Source of the DNA: Haloarcula mannanilytica
Lineage (GTDB): Archaea > Halobacteriota > Halobacteria > Halobacteriales > Haloarculaceae
Direction of reading: 5' to 3'
Assembly (NCBI RefSeq): GCF_005406125.1
Contig: NZ_BIXZ01000004.1
Location: 1-64,000, forward strand
Length of the DNA: 64,000 nt
This document shows positions 9,151-17,872 of the stretch, piece by piece. Position 1 is the first letter of the stretch, and every line of letters begins with the position of its first letter. Made by a program: the position numbers and the translations under genes. The notes under the pieces are model-generated. The model was not told the origin of the DNA, ran no database searches, and saw only the letters and a list, made by a program, of their open reading frames with translations.

Positions 9151-9350
9151 GGTACCGCATCGTCGCTGCTAATCGCGCCCTGTTTCATGCATTTCAGGAC
9201 GAGAAATACAGTGCCCCGGGTGGTGATCCCTCGGCAACAGCAACGTCTCGCCCGTACGTTTCATCCATCACAGCAACGCCGTCGTGGGCGTCAGCATAGG
9301 CGAGCACAGCGGCGTCAGCGTCACTGAGATTGCTATTTTCTTGGAGCCGC
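9150..9350 (-). pseudogene. PIN-domain (VapC-like) toxin remnant
   Basis: Minus-strand text LSDADAAVLAYADAHDGVAV then MDETYGRDVAVAEG, and after a frame change TTRGTVFLVLKCMKQGAISS, corresponds to the C-terminal half of a PIN-domain ribonuclease. That half has the acidic LSDADA and DE motifs followed by a GT..L..L..G.IS helix. The start and end are missing. The wHTH gene directly beyond it on the other strand could be its former neighbour. Confidence 0.5.
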
Positions 9351-9356
9351 GAGTAG

Positions 9357-9599
9357 ATGGGCGAACGGGAGCGGGACGCGGAGACCGGCGAGATCGTCGA
9401 CAAGTACCCTCGGGAGGCGTAGCTGTCGGCGATCCGGGAGTCGGGAGGCATCGCGGCGACCTCCGAGGTCGCCGAGACGGTCGGGGCAGACCGGAACACG
9501 GTGTACAAGAAGCTGCAGTCGATGGAGGCCGACAGGGCCGTGTCGAGCCGGAAGGCGGGCGGGATCCGGGTGTGGAAACAAGAAAACAGCGGGGATTAG
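9357..9599 (+). pseudogene. small winged-helix DNA-binding protein with an internal stop
   Basis: An 80-residue frame from ATG 9357 (MGERERDAETGEIVDKYPRE) to TAG 9597. Codon 22 is TAG at 9420-9422, immediately after EIVDKYPREA. The rest, SAIRESGGIAATSEVAETVG then ADRNTVYKKLQSME, is a clear helix-turn-helix of the kind paired with haloarchaeal PIN toxins. Without the single stop it would be intact. A start after the stop would lose the first helix. Confidence 0.6.
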
Positions 9600-9941
9600 T
9601 GCTCCATTATTCATTCTGTTCTTCTTTGCCTGACTGTCTGACAAACGACATTTGTGGCTCGTCTCACTTCCGCGTGTGGTACGTTCCCGGTAGTATCACT
9701 ACTTTCCTGATATCGATTCTGAACAGACAGCTTAGAATATACATGTGCAGGTTGCGTCGGCCAGACGACGAATCGGCATACTTGTATATTGGGGTGTACA
9801 ATCTGAGTTTGGATGGGAATATTTTGGGTCGCGATGGTCGAATCAAGTGAACTGGATAATATGTTTGTTTTATAATTACAGAAATATGGCTGGAAACAAG
9901 GCCGAAAACGCAGTGAGAATAACGATCGATCGGAACCAGAC
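9600..9941. other. intergenic, AT-rich promoter region of the GT2 gene
   Basis: No gene is supported. The AT content rises strongly from 9720 to 9930, as expected of a promoter and leader for the glycosyltransferase at 9942. No repeat or RNA gene was recognised. Confidence 0.4.
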
Positions 9942-11099
9942 ATGAGTTTGGAGCGGCTATCTCTATCCCTATTCATCTGTGCGGCTATCGGATTAGTCCA
10001 CGCCTATTTTTTCTATCCGCTGAGTCTTCGCGTACTCAATCCGATCGTCGGTAGTCCACTCGACAGACGTACAGAGCCTCTCCCCAGTGTAGCATTGATC
10101 ATCGCTGCGTACAACGAAGAAGACGTGATCCATGAGAAGATCGAAAACAGTCTCGAGTTGGAGTATCCTTCGAATAAACTCAACATCATCGTCTTCTCGG
10201 ACGCCTCTAGCGATCGAACAGACGAGATCGTCAAAGAGTACGAAAGCGAAGGAGTCACCCTGATCCGAATTGAAGGTCGGGTTGGAAAAACCGAGTGTCA
10301 GAACCGAGTTACCGAGCGAGTCGACGAAGAGATACTTGTGTTCTCGGACGCGAACAGCATGTACGAACCGAACGCGATTACCGAACTTGTCCATGGATTC
10401 ACTCCGGAGGTGGGGTGTGTCGTCGGCGAACTTCGATACCGGGATTCGAGTGATGTCGAAGGGGAGTCGTTCTACTGGCGGTACGAGTCGAGGATCAAAA
10501 GTCTCGAATCTGAGTTCCACTCGCTCGTGACCGGAAACGGTTCGATCTATGCGGTACGGACCTCCTCTTACGTGCCGCAACCACCGGATAGGATCAGCGA
10601 TTTTACCGAACCGTTGTCCATCATTCGAAACGGGGAACGGGTGAGGTACGTACCAAGCGCGGTTGCCTGGGAAGAGACGGGTTCGTCGCCGGACGACGAG
10701 CTATCGCGACGGATCCGGATCGTGACTCGAAGCTGGAACAGCATCATCGAGTACACGGATCTTCTCAATCCGCTTCAAGATTCCAAGATCGCCTATCAGC
10801 TCATTTCACACAAAGTCATCCGGTGGCTCTCCCCACTCTTGCTCATGGTCGCTCTGGGAGCGAATGTCGGTCTGGTACTGAGTGGGACGTCGATCTCTTA
10901 TGAGATCGCTCTCGCCGGTCAGATCGCCTTTTATATGTTGGCGGGACTCGGGGGAATGGCGGAACAGTTCGGCGTGGACGATCCGCTGATCACTCACGTT
11001 CCGTTCTACTTTCTGTATGCGAATTACGGAATGTTGCGAGGATTCTTGAATTTCGTGAACGGATCGAACATCGTCGTCTGGGAAACGACGGACAGATAA
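9942..11099 (+). CDS. membrane-anchored family 2 glycosyltransferase
   Basis: 385 residues. One membrane helix lies at about 4-22. The GT-A domain follows: VALIIAAYNEEDVIHEKIEN, IVFSDASSDRTDEI, and the metal-binding ILVFSDANSMYEPNA. GNGSIYAVR follows and is typical of the acceptor region. Three hydrophobic helices close the protein (about 290-360). This architecture is that of processive or dolichol-linked polysaccharide glycosyltransferases. It probably extends an N-glycan or exopolysaccharide on the inner face of the membrane. It is convergent with the GT2/AglQ-like pair. Codon use is intermediate in GC between the island and the core. Confidence 0.85.
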   Translation: MSLERLSLSLFICAAIGLVHAYFFYPLSLRVLNPIVGSPLDRRTEPLPSVALIIAAYNEEDVIHEKIENSLELEYPSNKLNIIVFSDASSDRTDEIVKEYESEGVTLIRIEGRVGKTECQNRVTERVDEEILVFSDANSMYEPNAITELVHGFTPEVGCVVGELRYRDSSDVEGESFYWRYESRIKSLESEFHSLVTGNGSIYAVRTSSYVPQPPDRISDFTEPLSIIRNGERVRYVPSAVAWEETGSSPDDELSRRIRIVTRSWNSIIEYTDLLNPLQDSKIAYQLISHKVIRWLSPLLLMVALGANVGLVLSGTSISYEIALAGQIAFYMLAGLGGMAEQFGVDDPLITHVPFYFLYANYGMLRGFLNFVNGSNIVVWETTDR

Positions 11100-11112
11100 G
11101 TCGTTGGTCGAT

Positions 11113-12042
11113 TTAGCGCAGCTTATTGACCGTCTTTTCACGCAGGAGATTCAATACACCGACGAGTCTGCCCAACGCCAACGAGCCATACACTAACACA
11201 CCAACGAGATAGACGAAGACGCTCGCATCAACGTCTCTATCTGGTGGCGTTTCATGGCCTGAATCCGAGGACTTTCCCTCCGATTCGACGAGGAAACGGA
11301 ATACCTTTACTGGAAAACTGAGGAGCCCGAAAAACACGATGCTCGCCGTGACGTCTTCCTGTAACGACCAGAGCTGGATGCTTCCCTTTCCGACGCGGTA
11401 CATCTTGGAGAGTAATGGACCGAGCTGTCGAGATGGGTGATCAACGATGGCATCAGGTGCGTACATGAGGCTATGTCCACGATCCGTGGCAGACTGTGTC
11501 CAGTAGACGTCGCCACCGGAGCGGAGCTGAGCAGGGAATTCACCAATGTCTTCGACGACTGATCGTCTGACGAAGACGTTTGCGGTTTTCGCGAAGCCAT
11601 CTATCTCGTGTTTGTCATTCCGCATGTTGACCATTGCGTCGAATCGCTCCGCAGGAGTGGGATCTGCGGAAAATTGGAAGCGGACACGTCCGGAGACTAA
11701 ATCGGCATTTTGTACGGTCATCTTCTGTATCCCGGCTTCGATCCAAGCAGGTTCTGGAGTACAGTCGGCGTCGACGAATGCGAATATATCTCCATTTGTA
11801 TGCCTGATACCCTTGTTTCGTGCCGCGTAGGACCCCTGAATTTCGTCTTCGACGAGGAGAGTGACTGGAAAATCCGAAACGACGGACCGGGTGTCGTCGG
11901 TGGAGCCGTTATCTACGACGAGTACCTCGAATCTGCTTTCCGGATAGGTTTGGTCGGTAAGTGCGGTCAGACATTTACGGATTCCGTCTGGATCGTTGTA
12001 GACTGGGACGATCACCGAGACGAATGGAAGCGTCTCAGTCAT
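11113..12042 (-). CDS. family 2 glycosyltransferase
   Basis: 309 residues with the GT-A fold: FVSVIVPVYNDPDGIRKCL, EVLVVDNGSTDDTRSV, GSYAARNKGIRHTNGDI and the metal-binding FAFVDADCTPE near 90-100. RSGGDVYWTQSATDRGHSL lies in the acceptor region, and a hydrophobic C-terminal segment may tether it to the membrane. The ATG overlaps the end of the AglQ-like gene by 8 bases, so the two are co-transcribed. Role: transfer of one sugar in surface glycan assembly; donor and acceptor unknown. Confidence 0.85.
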   Translation of the reverse strand: MTETLPFVSVIVPVYNDPDGIRKCLTALTDQTYPESRFEVLVVDNGSTDDTRSVVSDFPVTLLVEDEIQGSYAARNKGIRHTNGDIFAFVDADCTPEPAWIEAGIQKMTVQNADLVSGRVRFQFSADPTPAERFDAMVNMRNDKHEIDGFAKTANVFVRRSVVEDIGEFPAQLRSGGDVYWTQSATDRGHSLMYAPDAIVDHPSRQLGPLLSKMYRVGKGSIQLWSLQEDVTASIVFFGLLSFPVKVFRFLVESEGKSSDSGHETPPDRDVDASVFVYLVGVLVYGSLALGRLVGVLNLLREKTVNKLR

Positions 12043-13183
12043 CGATCACGTCGGTATCGAAGTCAAGTGATAGCTCAATATCTGGGAGACGGGTCGCTTC
12101 GTACAATCGGGCGGTAAGCGTTGCCGGATCCGGATTGTTCCGTGACATAGTCATGGTGTCGGGATTGAGTGTTCGTTCAAACTGTTGTTTAAGCCACCAC
12201 TGCTGTTGTTCCCGGACGTCGTCGTCGAACACTTCCAGCACATAGGCCATCTCGATACCGGATACGTTATACGGATATCCATAGGGATTTCCGTCGAGGC
12301 GTCGTTTGAATTCCTCACTTCGTGCGTAATTCAGTGCCCGTTGGAACTTTTCGTGTTCCCAGATGGGATGATTCGGATAGATCTCATGGAAGACAGCGAA
12401 AGCGTACATATTGAACGAGTGGTATCCGATCGAGGTTTCCTTCATTGGGTCACTGCTTTCACCACCGACCATTCCCTTAGCGAGGTTCCAGACCATCTTA
12501 TGTGCGACGCCCGCACGGGCACCCTCAAGAAAGATCCTGGCGTACTTCTGTACGTCGAACTCTGGTTTAAATGGATGATATATCAAGCCCGAATTATAGA
12601 GAGTCAGGTTCTCTGGCAACTCGTCGAGAAACCGTTTCACTTGGTTTTCGATGGCTGGATCGACATTGTGTCGTGCCAACATTGCTCCTGCCATCGCAAA
12701 CCAAAGTTGGTGATTGAACGTCTTATCGAGCGATCTGAACTCACCATCTATGTCCACGTAGTCCCATGCGGCAAGGGTATCGTCAAACGGATGGAGGAGG
12801 AAGACTTCCTCCGAGAGTTCGATAAGATCCGGTCTGTCCAAATGTTCGGCAGCAATCACGAGTGCCTCAATCGTCCAAGCCTGGCCGACGAGTCCATTAC
12901 AGCGGGAGTTAGGATGGTTTTCCAAATGATGGAAGGTTTGATTATAAGGACGGTATTTTGATTCTAATATATTCTCTAGTAACGTTTCCGAACTTATTTG
13001 TTTGTTTGTGCCACTACACTCGTTAATTAAAGACAAGTAGGAGATTAGTAAATGACCCATATTTCGAATTGGGGTCTGATCATTTTGCCAAGGTCCATTA
13101 CAACCAGACTGAATAGGATATTTTGCTCCTTTTTGCCATATACTATTTACAGACTTTTCTATTATTTCATATAGTTCTACCAT
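12035..13183 (-). CDS. AglQ-like glycosylation-cluster protein (alpha-toroid fold)
   Basis: A 382-residue soluble protein, helical throughout, with paired aromatic and glycine turns (CNGLVGQAWTIEALVIAAEH, FNHQLWFAMAGAMLARH, ETSIGYHSFNMYAFAVFHE). These suggest an (alpha/alpha)-barrel like N-acylglucosamine epimerases or glycoside hydrolases. The closest match I can recall is AglQ of the Haloferax volcanii N-glycosylation cluster, whose exact chemistry is not settled. It heads a two-gene operon with the GT2 gene. The 5' third is more AT-rich than the 3' part, which hints at a mosaic origin. The name is tentative. Confidence 0.55.
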   Translation of the reverse strand: MVELYEIIEKSVNSIWQKGAKYPIQSGCNGPWQNDQTPIRNMGHLLISYLSLINECSGTNKQISSETLLENILESKYRPYNQTFHHLENHPNSRCNGLVGQAWTIEALVIAAEHLDRPDLIELSEEVFLLHPFDDTLAAWDYVDIDGEFRSLDKTFNHQLWFAMAGAMLARHNVDPAIENQVKRFLDELPENLTLYNSGLIYHPFKPEFDVQKYARIFLEGARAGVAHKMVWNLAKGMVGGESSDPMKETSIGYHSFNMYAFAVFHEIYPNHPIWEHEKFQRALNYARSEEFKRRLDGNPYGYPYNVSGIEMAYVLEVFDDDVREQQQWWLKQQFERTLNPDTMTMSRNNPDPATLTARLYEATRLPDIELSLDFDTDVIDD

Positions 13184-13223
13184 GATTGTTTAGTCAGTAT
13201 TCTGTTATAACATCCGCTCTCCG

Positions 13224-13457
13224 TCACGTACTTTTTAAACAATACATAATCGTTCCGTGAATACCACATTGACCAATTAAATTAGTTAATTTTTCATGTA
13301 GTTCCATCCTATCATCAACTGGTTGTGAATACACATGGATACGCTCTCCAATTGGCACATACACTCTTGACGACGTGGATAGATAATTGAGTGAGTTAAC
13401 TACTCTATTCATATATTCTGAATAGTTTTGTGACCCGTACGTTTCGTATTAATTCTT
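13224..13457 (-). pseudogene. possible 3' fragment of a broken gene
   Basis: After a stop codon near 13,455, a minus-strand frame reads YETYGSQNYSEYMNRVVNSL, then a VYVPIGERIHVYSQ segment, and ends GTIMYCLKST. It has coding-like amino-acid composition and the same AT-rich style as the glycan genes. It may be the tail of a gene cut when the adjacent IS1595 element inserted. No family recognised; a short independent gene from ATG 13,412 is also possible. Confidence 0.25.
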
Positions 13458-13662
13458 CCGTGGAATATTTTAGCATTTTGTGTTCCCCATTGCCCGCTCA
13501 AAATTAGTTCGACCGACGGCAAGAGCCTGACGGGATTAGACTTGGCACCGGTGGACCATGCGTTATTATGATGGATCGCTCTTCCGAAGCAGGTTGTTGG
13601 TCGGGTAGAGCTGGCGCTGTAGAAGCGTAGCGGGCAAGGGTGACGCGGTAGCGTCACCCGAT

Positions 13663-14411
13663 ATGTTCCCATTCGAAGTGCTGTGTTCAGAGGCGAGCGC
13701 CGCGAACCTGCTGGAGCAGGTTCGCTGGCGCGATGGCCTCTACTGCCCGCGCTGCCGGTCTGAATCGGTAATCAAGTACGGCAGCTATCGAGAGTATCAG
13801 CGGTATCTCTGTAAGGATTGTGACCGTACGTTTAACACCAAGACCGGCACGATCTTCGCGCACGCGAAGATCGGCCTCGACAAGCTGTTGTTCGCGTTCT
13901 ACGCGTTCCTCAGGTTCAACACGAGTATTCACCAGCTGGACGCTGAACTTACCGTTTCGTACCGGTCGCTGCGACGGCGCGTCGAGCAGTTCGCCAGAAC
14001 GCTCGACGCGCCAGCCATCGACCTCGTTGGCCCGGTAGAGATCGACGAAGTCTACGTGACTGCGGGGCTGAAAGGCCGCAAGCGCGACCAGGAGTCGCGC
14101 TCACGCGGCCTCTCGAAACGCGGTCGTGGAAACTATGCCGAGGACAAGCCACCGGTGTTCACACTCGTTGATCGTGGGAGTGGTCAACGATACGTCGTGC
14201 CAGCGAAATCCGCTGACGAATCGACCGAGTGACTCCTCCTCGGCGACCGCGAGGAGGAGTCGCTGACCATCTACACCGACGATTTCGAGCGTACGACCCA
14301 CTCGAAGACGACGAAAGCTACCAGCGAGAAGCGGTGATTCACGGTGATGGCGAATACGTCGATGGAGACGCACACGTGAATACCTGCGAGAGCCACGCGT
14401 CGCTGGAGTAA
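13663..14411 (+). pseudogene. IS1595-family transposase, 5' part (frameshifted, split)
   Basis: Starts MFPFEVLCSEASAANLLEQV and has a zinc ribbon (YCPRCRSESVIKYG, YLCKDCDRTFN). The catalytic domain follows: VGPVEIDEVYVTAGLKGRKR, EDKPPVFTLVDRGSGQRYV. The frame ends at a TGA at 14,230. The next frame continues FRAYDPLEDDESYQREAVIH and VNTCESHASLE, where the IS630-type element begins. So it has both an internal frameshift and an insertion. The remaining exon-like piece is at about 15,523-15,657. Confidence 0.85.
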
Positions 14412-15515
14412 TCACTGTAACACCTGAATATCTGGAAGGAAGGTTTCGATCCAGTCGTTCGCAAAACTGAGGCGATGACTCAACCGAAGAAAGGCTTCAG
14501 TGACGAACTCTCTAAAGTGGTCTTTGTCCTCGAAAATCTCTGGCAAGATTTCTCGTTTGAGGTCTTTCCACAGTGGTTCGATAGCGTTCAGCGTTGGTGA
14601 GTACGGCGGAATGAAGACGAACTCGATGCCGAGTTCGTCGGCCCGTCGTTGTGTGAGTTTCGCGTGATGCGAGCCGTAGTTGTCGGCCACGAGCAGAATC
14701 CGGCCCCGCGGATTCTGCTCGCGGATCTCTTCAAGCGCTTCGACGATCGTCTCCTTGACCAACCGCTCTTTGTACGTGATTACGTTTCGACCAGTCAGTG
14801 CATAGAAACCAATCGACCGCCACGGAACTGCTACTAACGGTTTCTCGATTTGGACGGTGCGGTCATACGACCACATCCGTTGAGAGTTCTCGAATGGTTG
14901 TGGCCACGCTTCATCGAAAAAATCCGAGAATCACTGGATCCTCCTCGTCGCTGGCTTCGTCTTCGCCGAGTGCCTGACTGAGGCGCTCGGCGAAAACCTC
15001 CTCAGCATCGTCTGGACTGCGCGGATCCATCGGTCGCGGTTTTGCGTAGTGCATCCCTAAAGAGCGGAGTTTCCGGGCGAAATAGGTCGGATGGTAGGTG
15101 ACGCCGTAGCGGTTTTCGATGAGTGCGTGAATCTCGCGTGGTGTCTATGGTTAGCCATCTTCGAGGATGGTACAAATCTCGTCCCACTGTGCTGGTGTGA
15201 GCTTCGGCGGCCGACCGCCGCCAAAGCGTGGGCGTAGCCCATCGACACCACCGTCATTCCACACGCGTGCCCAGCGACTACTCGTTGGCTGAGAGACGCC
15301 AACAGTATTTCCAGCCTGTTGCTGGGTTTTCCCCTGGTAGAGATTTTTCACAAAGCACAGTCGCCGGACGAGGCGGGTCTCGTCCGCCGCCTGAGCCTCG
15401 TTAATCGCACGATCTAACTCTGCCGGCGACAGATGCTCAACGACCACCAACCGGCGTACTCCAGTCATCGGAGAGAATACGCTATCTACGTATTCAGACG
15501 TTGCGCTAATCACTC
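14406..15515 (-). mobile_element. IS630-family element nested in the IS1595 element
   Basis: The left end GAGTAATCACTGTAAC and the right end read inward, GAGTGATTAGCGCAAC, are imperfect inverted repeats that continue into CTGAATA on both sides. A third similar end (GAGTGATCACTGCAAC) stands alone at 17,404. The element is about 1.1 kb and carries one disrupted transposase. Confidence 0.65.
14412..15468 (-). pseudogene. IS630-family transposase with stops and a frameshift
   Basis: From ATG 15,468 (MTGVRRLVVVEHLSPAELDR) it shows the helix-turn-helix GNTVGVSQPTSSRWARVW and GGRPPKLTPAQWDEI. Two stops (TAA and TAG) fall after CTILEDG, near 15,150. TPREIHALIENRYGVTYHP and RPMDPRSPDDAEEVF follow, then a T-run frameshift near 14,925. 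The DDE domain continues AVPWRSIGFYALTG, ILLVADNYGSHHAKL, FVFIPPYSPTLNAIEPLWK. All catalytic residues are recognisable (D of VADNY, E of NAIEP), but the gene is broken in three places. Confidence 0.85.
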
Positions 15516-15522
15516 GTGCGAC

Positions 15523-15657
15523 GCGTGGCTCTCGCCACATCGAGGTGTCTCAAAAGACAAACTCACGCCGTATCTCAGAGCGTTCCAACTGCGCCGCCAA
15601 ATCTTACACAAACCCGGTCGAGATGCTCTCGAAGAAATCGTTCGAACCGTGCTCTAA
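15523..15657 (+). pseudogene. IS1595-family transposase, 3' part
   Basis: WLSPHRGVSKDKLTPYLRAF, then QLRRQILHKPGRDALEEIV ending RTVL at the TAA 15,655. This is the exact continuation of the transposase begun at 13,663 and equals the tail of the copy at 5357 (YLRGLQLRQ). It shows that the 1.1 kb between is an insert. Confidence 0.8.
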
Positions 15658-15968
15658 CTCACCAACAACGTGCTTCACATGAGCGATTTTGTATCAGAGT
15701 TCTTCTGACATCAACTGTGTCAGCTTCTTACTGTCCACGTTGTCGAGAATGTCTTACAATTCCTCGACGGAGATTTCGTCGAAGCTATTATCATATATTT
15801 TGATATTATATAGGTGTGAATATTCTAACGTTTACTATAAGCAACGCGCTCTAAGAATAAGGCTAGAGGGTAATACAGATCATTCTAACTGGAACAAAAT
15901 AATATTGAAAATTAGGTTGAGATGGAATCATAATACTCTGAAGGGAGTGGTTTGAAACCAACAAGTTT

Positions 15969-16859
15969 CTACGCAAGAGATTGTTTTATCCTATAGAAGA
16001 GATATGATTTTAATTTGCTATATTTATATGCGAAGGCAAATAAATACAATTGTGGGAACCGAGAATTTTTGATTTGTGATTCTGATATCCGCTCATATAG
16101 TAAAAATGGGTTCGGTGGTAAAAACATAAACCAAACATCAATCCATGTATTATTCAGAAGTTGCTTATAATTTCGATGTACCTGTGCAGTTCCACGCCCA
16201 ATTCGCTCAGATTTGCTTAGCATTTCTTCTGCAGAATCACGGATTGGATGATATACTTGTATCGAGTCGCAGAAATACTGTGAGTATCCCAAATTATAGG
16301 CAGCTTTTCCAAATATCTTATCACCGTTTGACTCTAAGTCACTATCGAAGCCTCCAACATCTTCAAAAACTTGTTTTTTTATGACTAAACAGCATGTAGG
16401 TGCATATTTTTCATTTTCCATATAATATTTTATTGGAAATCCAGTTACAAGATTAAATAAGCCCGCTACCGTGTCAATCTCACCGACCGGTTTTAGTGAG
16501 ACATCTATACCGACATATGGCTTCTCTTCATTAATAATGAGTTTGTGGATATCTTCGATATATGTTTCTGGTACCCACATGTCAGCATCAATAAAGGCAA
16601 CGGTATCCCCATTAGACATTTTAACACCCTTATTTCGAGCTGCATACGAACTTTGCTTGCTTGCTTCTAATACATATCTGATATTATCAACTCTTTTAGA
16701 AAAGCTTTTTATTATTGTTGCTGTCTCATCGTCCGAGTTGTTGTCAACTACAACTATTTCATACTTGCCACTATATGTTTGGTTTATAAGAGACTCAATT
16801 GTTCTAGCAACGCCGGCTGGATCGTTATATACAGGGACCACCACAGAGATCATATTCAA
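15969..16859 (-). CDS. family 2 glycosyltransferase
   Basis: 296 residues: MISVVVPVYNDPAGVARTIE, YEIVVVDNNSDDETATI, SYAARNKGVKMSNGDTVAF and the metal-binding IDADMWVPETY near 90. GGFDSDLESNGDKIFGKAAY follows in the acceptor region. It resembles the GT2 gene at 11,113 in order and motif spacing but is far richer in A and T, suggesting a separate origin. A basic, hydrophobic C-terminus (KYSKLKSYLFYRIKQ) may contact the membrane. It lies alone between IS remnants; a surface glycan role is inferred from the island context. Confidence 0.85.
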   Translation of the reverse strand: MNMISVVVPVYNDPAGVARTIESLINQTYSGKYEIVVVDNNSDDETATIIKSFSKRVDNIRYVLEASKQSSYAARNKGVKMSNGDTVAFIDADMWVPETYIEDIHKLIINEEKPYVGIDVSLKPVGEIDTVAGLFNLVTGFPIKYYMENEKYAPTCCLVIKKQVFEDVGGFDSDLESNGDKIFGKAAYNLGYSQYFCDSIQVYHPIRDSAEEMLSKSERIGRGTAQVHRNYKQLLNNTWIDVWFMFLPPNPFLLYERISESQIKNSRFPQLYLFAFAYKYSKLKSYLFYRIKQSLA

Positions 16860-16869
16860 TAAACGGAAT

Positions 16870-17197
16870 TTACCTCTATAATCTCTTCCGTTTTGGACAA
16901 AACGGTGTCAAGGTTAGAGCGCAGCATTGTGGAGTATGGCGAAGGCTTTGAGCCACGATCTGGTTGAGTTGGTGGAGCTGCGATACGGAAATCGGTACCA
17001 AAACGTCTGGTTCGGTATTTGGACAGGCCGAACCAAGTTTCGATGAGCGAGCGGTTTCCCCATGTTTCCCGTTCGTACTCACAGTGTTGCAGTTCAAGCG
17101 GCCAGTCGTACCACGGGCCGTGGTCGCCCGCTGGTGCGGGCCGACCGCGGCACCGTTCGAGCACATCTTTCAGAAATAACAGCGCATCCAGACTCAA
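16870..17197 (-). pseudogene. IS6-family transposase, C-terminal fragment
   Basis: SLDALLFLKDVLERCRGRPA, then DHGPWYDWPLELQHCEYERE and TWGNRSLIETWFGLSKYRTR. This is the last third of an IS6 (ISH14-like) transposase, including the final catalytic Glu in NRSLIETWF. The expected RFWHRFPH and final LKAFAILHN blocks lie in other frames, so it is frameshifted as well as truncated. It abuts the GT2 gene start. Confidence 0.7.
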
Positions 17198-17242
17198 CGG
17201 CCGTCGTGAATCGCCATATGGTGCTTGATTTCACTGGTTCAC

Positions 17243-17403
17243 TGCCTGCTTGATGTTGTAAACCGTACACCTCAAGACGAGTTCTCGAAATTCACCTACC
17301 AAGTCCGCGCACGCACGGCGTCGCCGAGCGTGCGCTTGATCGTCGAGAAGACGGTTTCACACATCGCTTGTTGCCGGTATCGAGGTCCATCGATCCGCGC
17401 GTT
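17243..17403 (-). pseudogene. IS5-type transposase, C-terminal scrap
   Basis: Minus-strand reading gives NARIDGPRYRQQAMCETVFS, TIKRTLGDAVRARTW, then after a shift FRELVLRCTVYNIKQAVNQ and a stop. It matches the tail of the IS5-type transposase at 2112 (PYDHAHNARIDKQRYNQRSM to YNIKRAVKQ). It is joined directly to a solo IS630-type end at 17,404. Confidence 0.65.
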
Positions 17404-17432
17404 GAGTGATCACTGCAACTTCTGAATATTGG
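17404..17432 (+). repeat. solo IS630-type terminal repeat
   Basis: GAGTGATCACTGCAACTTCT followed by GAATATTGG corresponds to the left end of the element at 14,406 (GAGTAATCACTGTAAC, CTGAATATCTGG). No transposase remains to its right apart from unreadable debris. Confidence 0.5.
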
Positions 17433-17872
17433 AGGAGACAGATCCGTTTTGAGAGGAGTCACTCACAAACCGAACAACTGCGACCATGTGCTATCTCATC
17501 TCGATTACTGAGTCCAGTATTCAAGACTAACGCAGACCACTCCACGCCGAGGTAGGTGATAGTAGTCACACTGGTGCTCATCGGCGACGCGATCCCCGTG
17601 AATATCGTGCTGGAGTTCGTCGATATCGGGCGTTGTGTCTGTAGTAGCTATATATTTCTATAAAATTATTTTTGTATTAAGTATTTCTAACTGATTTAGA
17701 ACAGCGAATGGAAGCGCTATCGGGCCAATCTGGCTCGGAGTACTCTCTCGAAACCCTCTCCTGTTCCAATCCAATTCGGTCGTGGCTGCGCGCGCAGCAT
17801 CGCGAGCACGGAGCGGAGGGAGGGGTGGTGGGGTAGCGGGGCTGTGGTTGCAAACAGCGGGGGGAGAGCCCG
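17433..17872. other. non-coding, mosaic
   Basis: About 440 bases without a supported gene: IS debris, then an AT-rich block (17,640-17,700), then a G-rich stretch before the end of the TFB pseudogene. Nothing else recognised. Confidence 0.35.

Larger units (their letters stand above)
13575..15687 (+). mobile_element. IS1595-family element (copy 2) interrupted by an IS630-family element
   Basis: The left end ATCGCTCTTCCGAAGCAGGT (13,575) and the inverted right end (ATCGCTCATGTGAAGCACGT read on the minus strand from 15,687) share most positions. They continue into TGTTGGT and TAGAGC on both sides. Between them lie the two halves of one transposase gene separated by a 1.1-kb second element. The outer element without the insert would be about 1.0 kb, normal for this group. 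Confidence 0.75.

Noticed and set aside
13409-13672. An 87-codon minus-strand frame across the IS1595 left end
   Set aside because: It runs through the terminal repeat and has no coding character or known motif.
17640-17660. A 15-base match (CTATATATTTCTATA) between the region after the TFB pseudogene and the pst promoter
   Set aside because: Both are AT-rich promoter-like segments; a match of this kind without symmetry in the first copy is likely chance.
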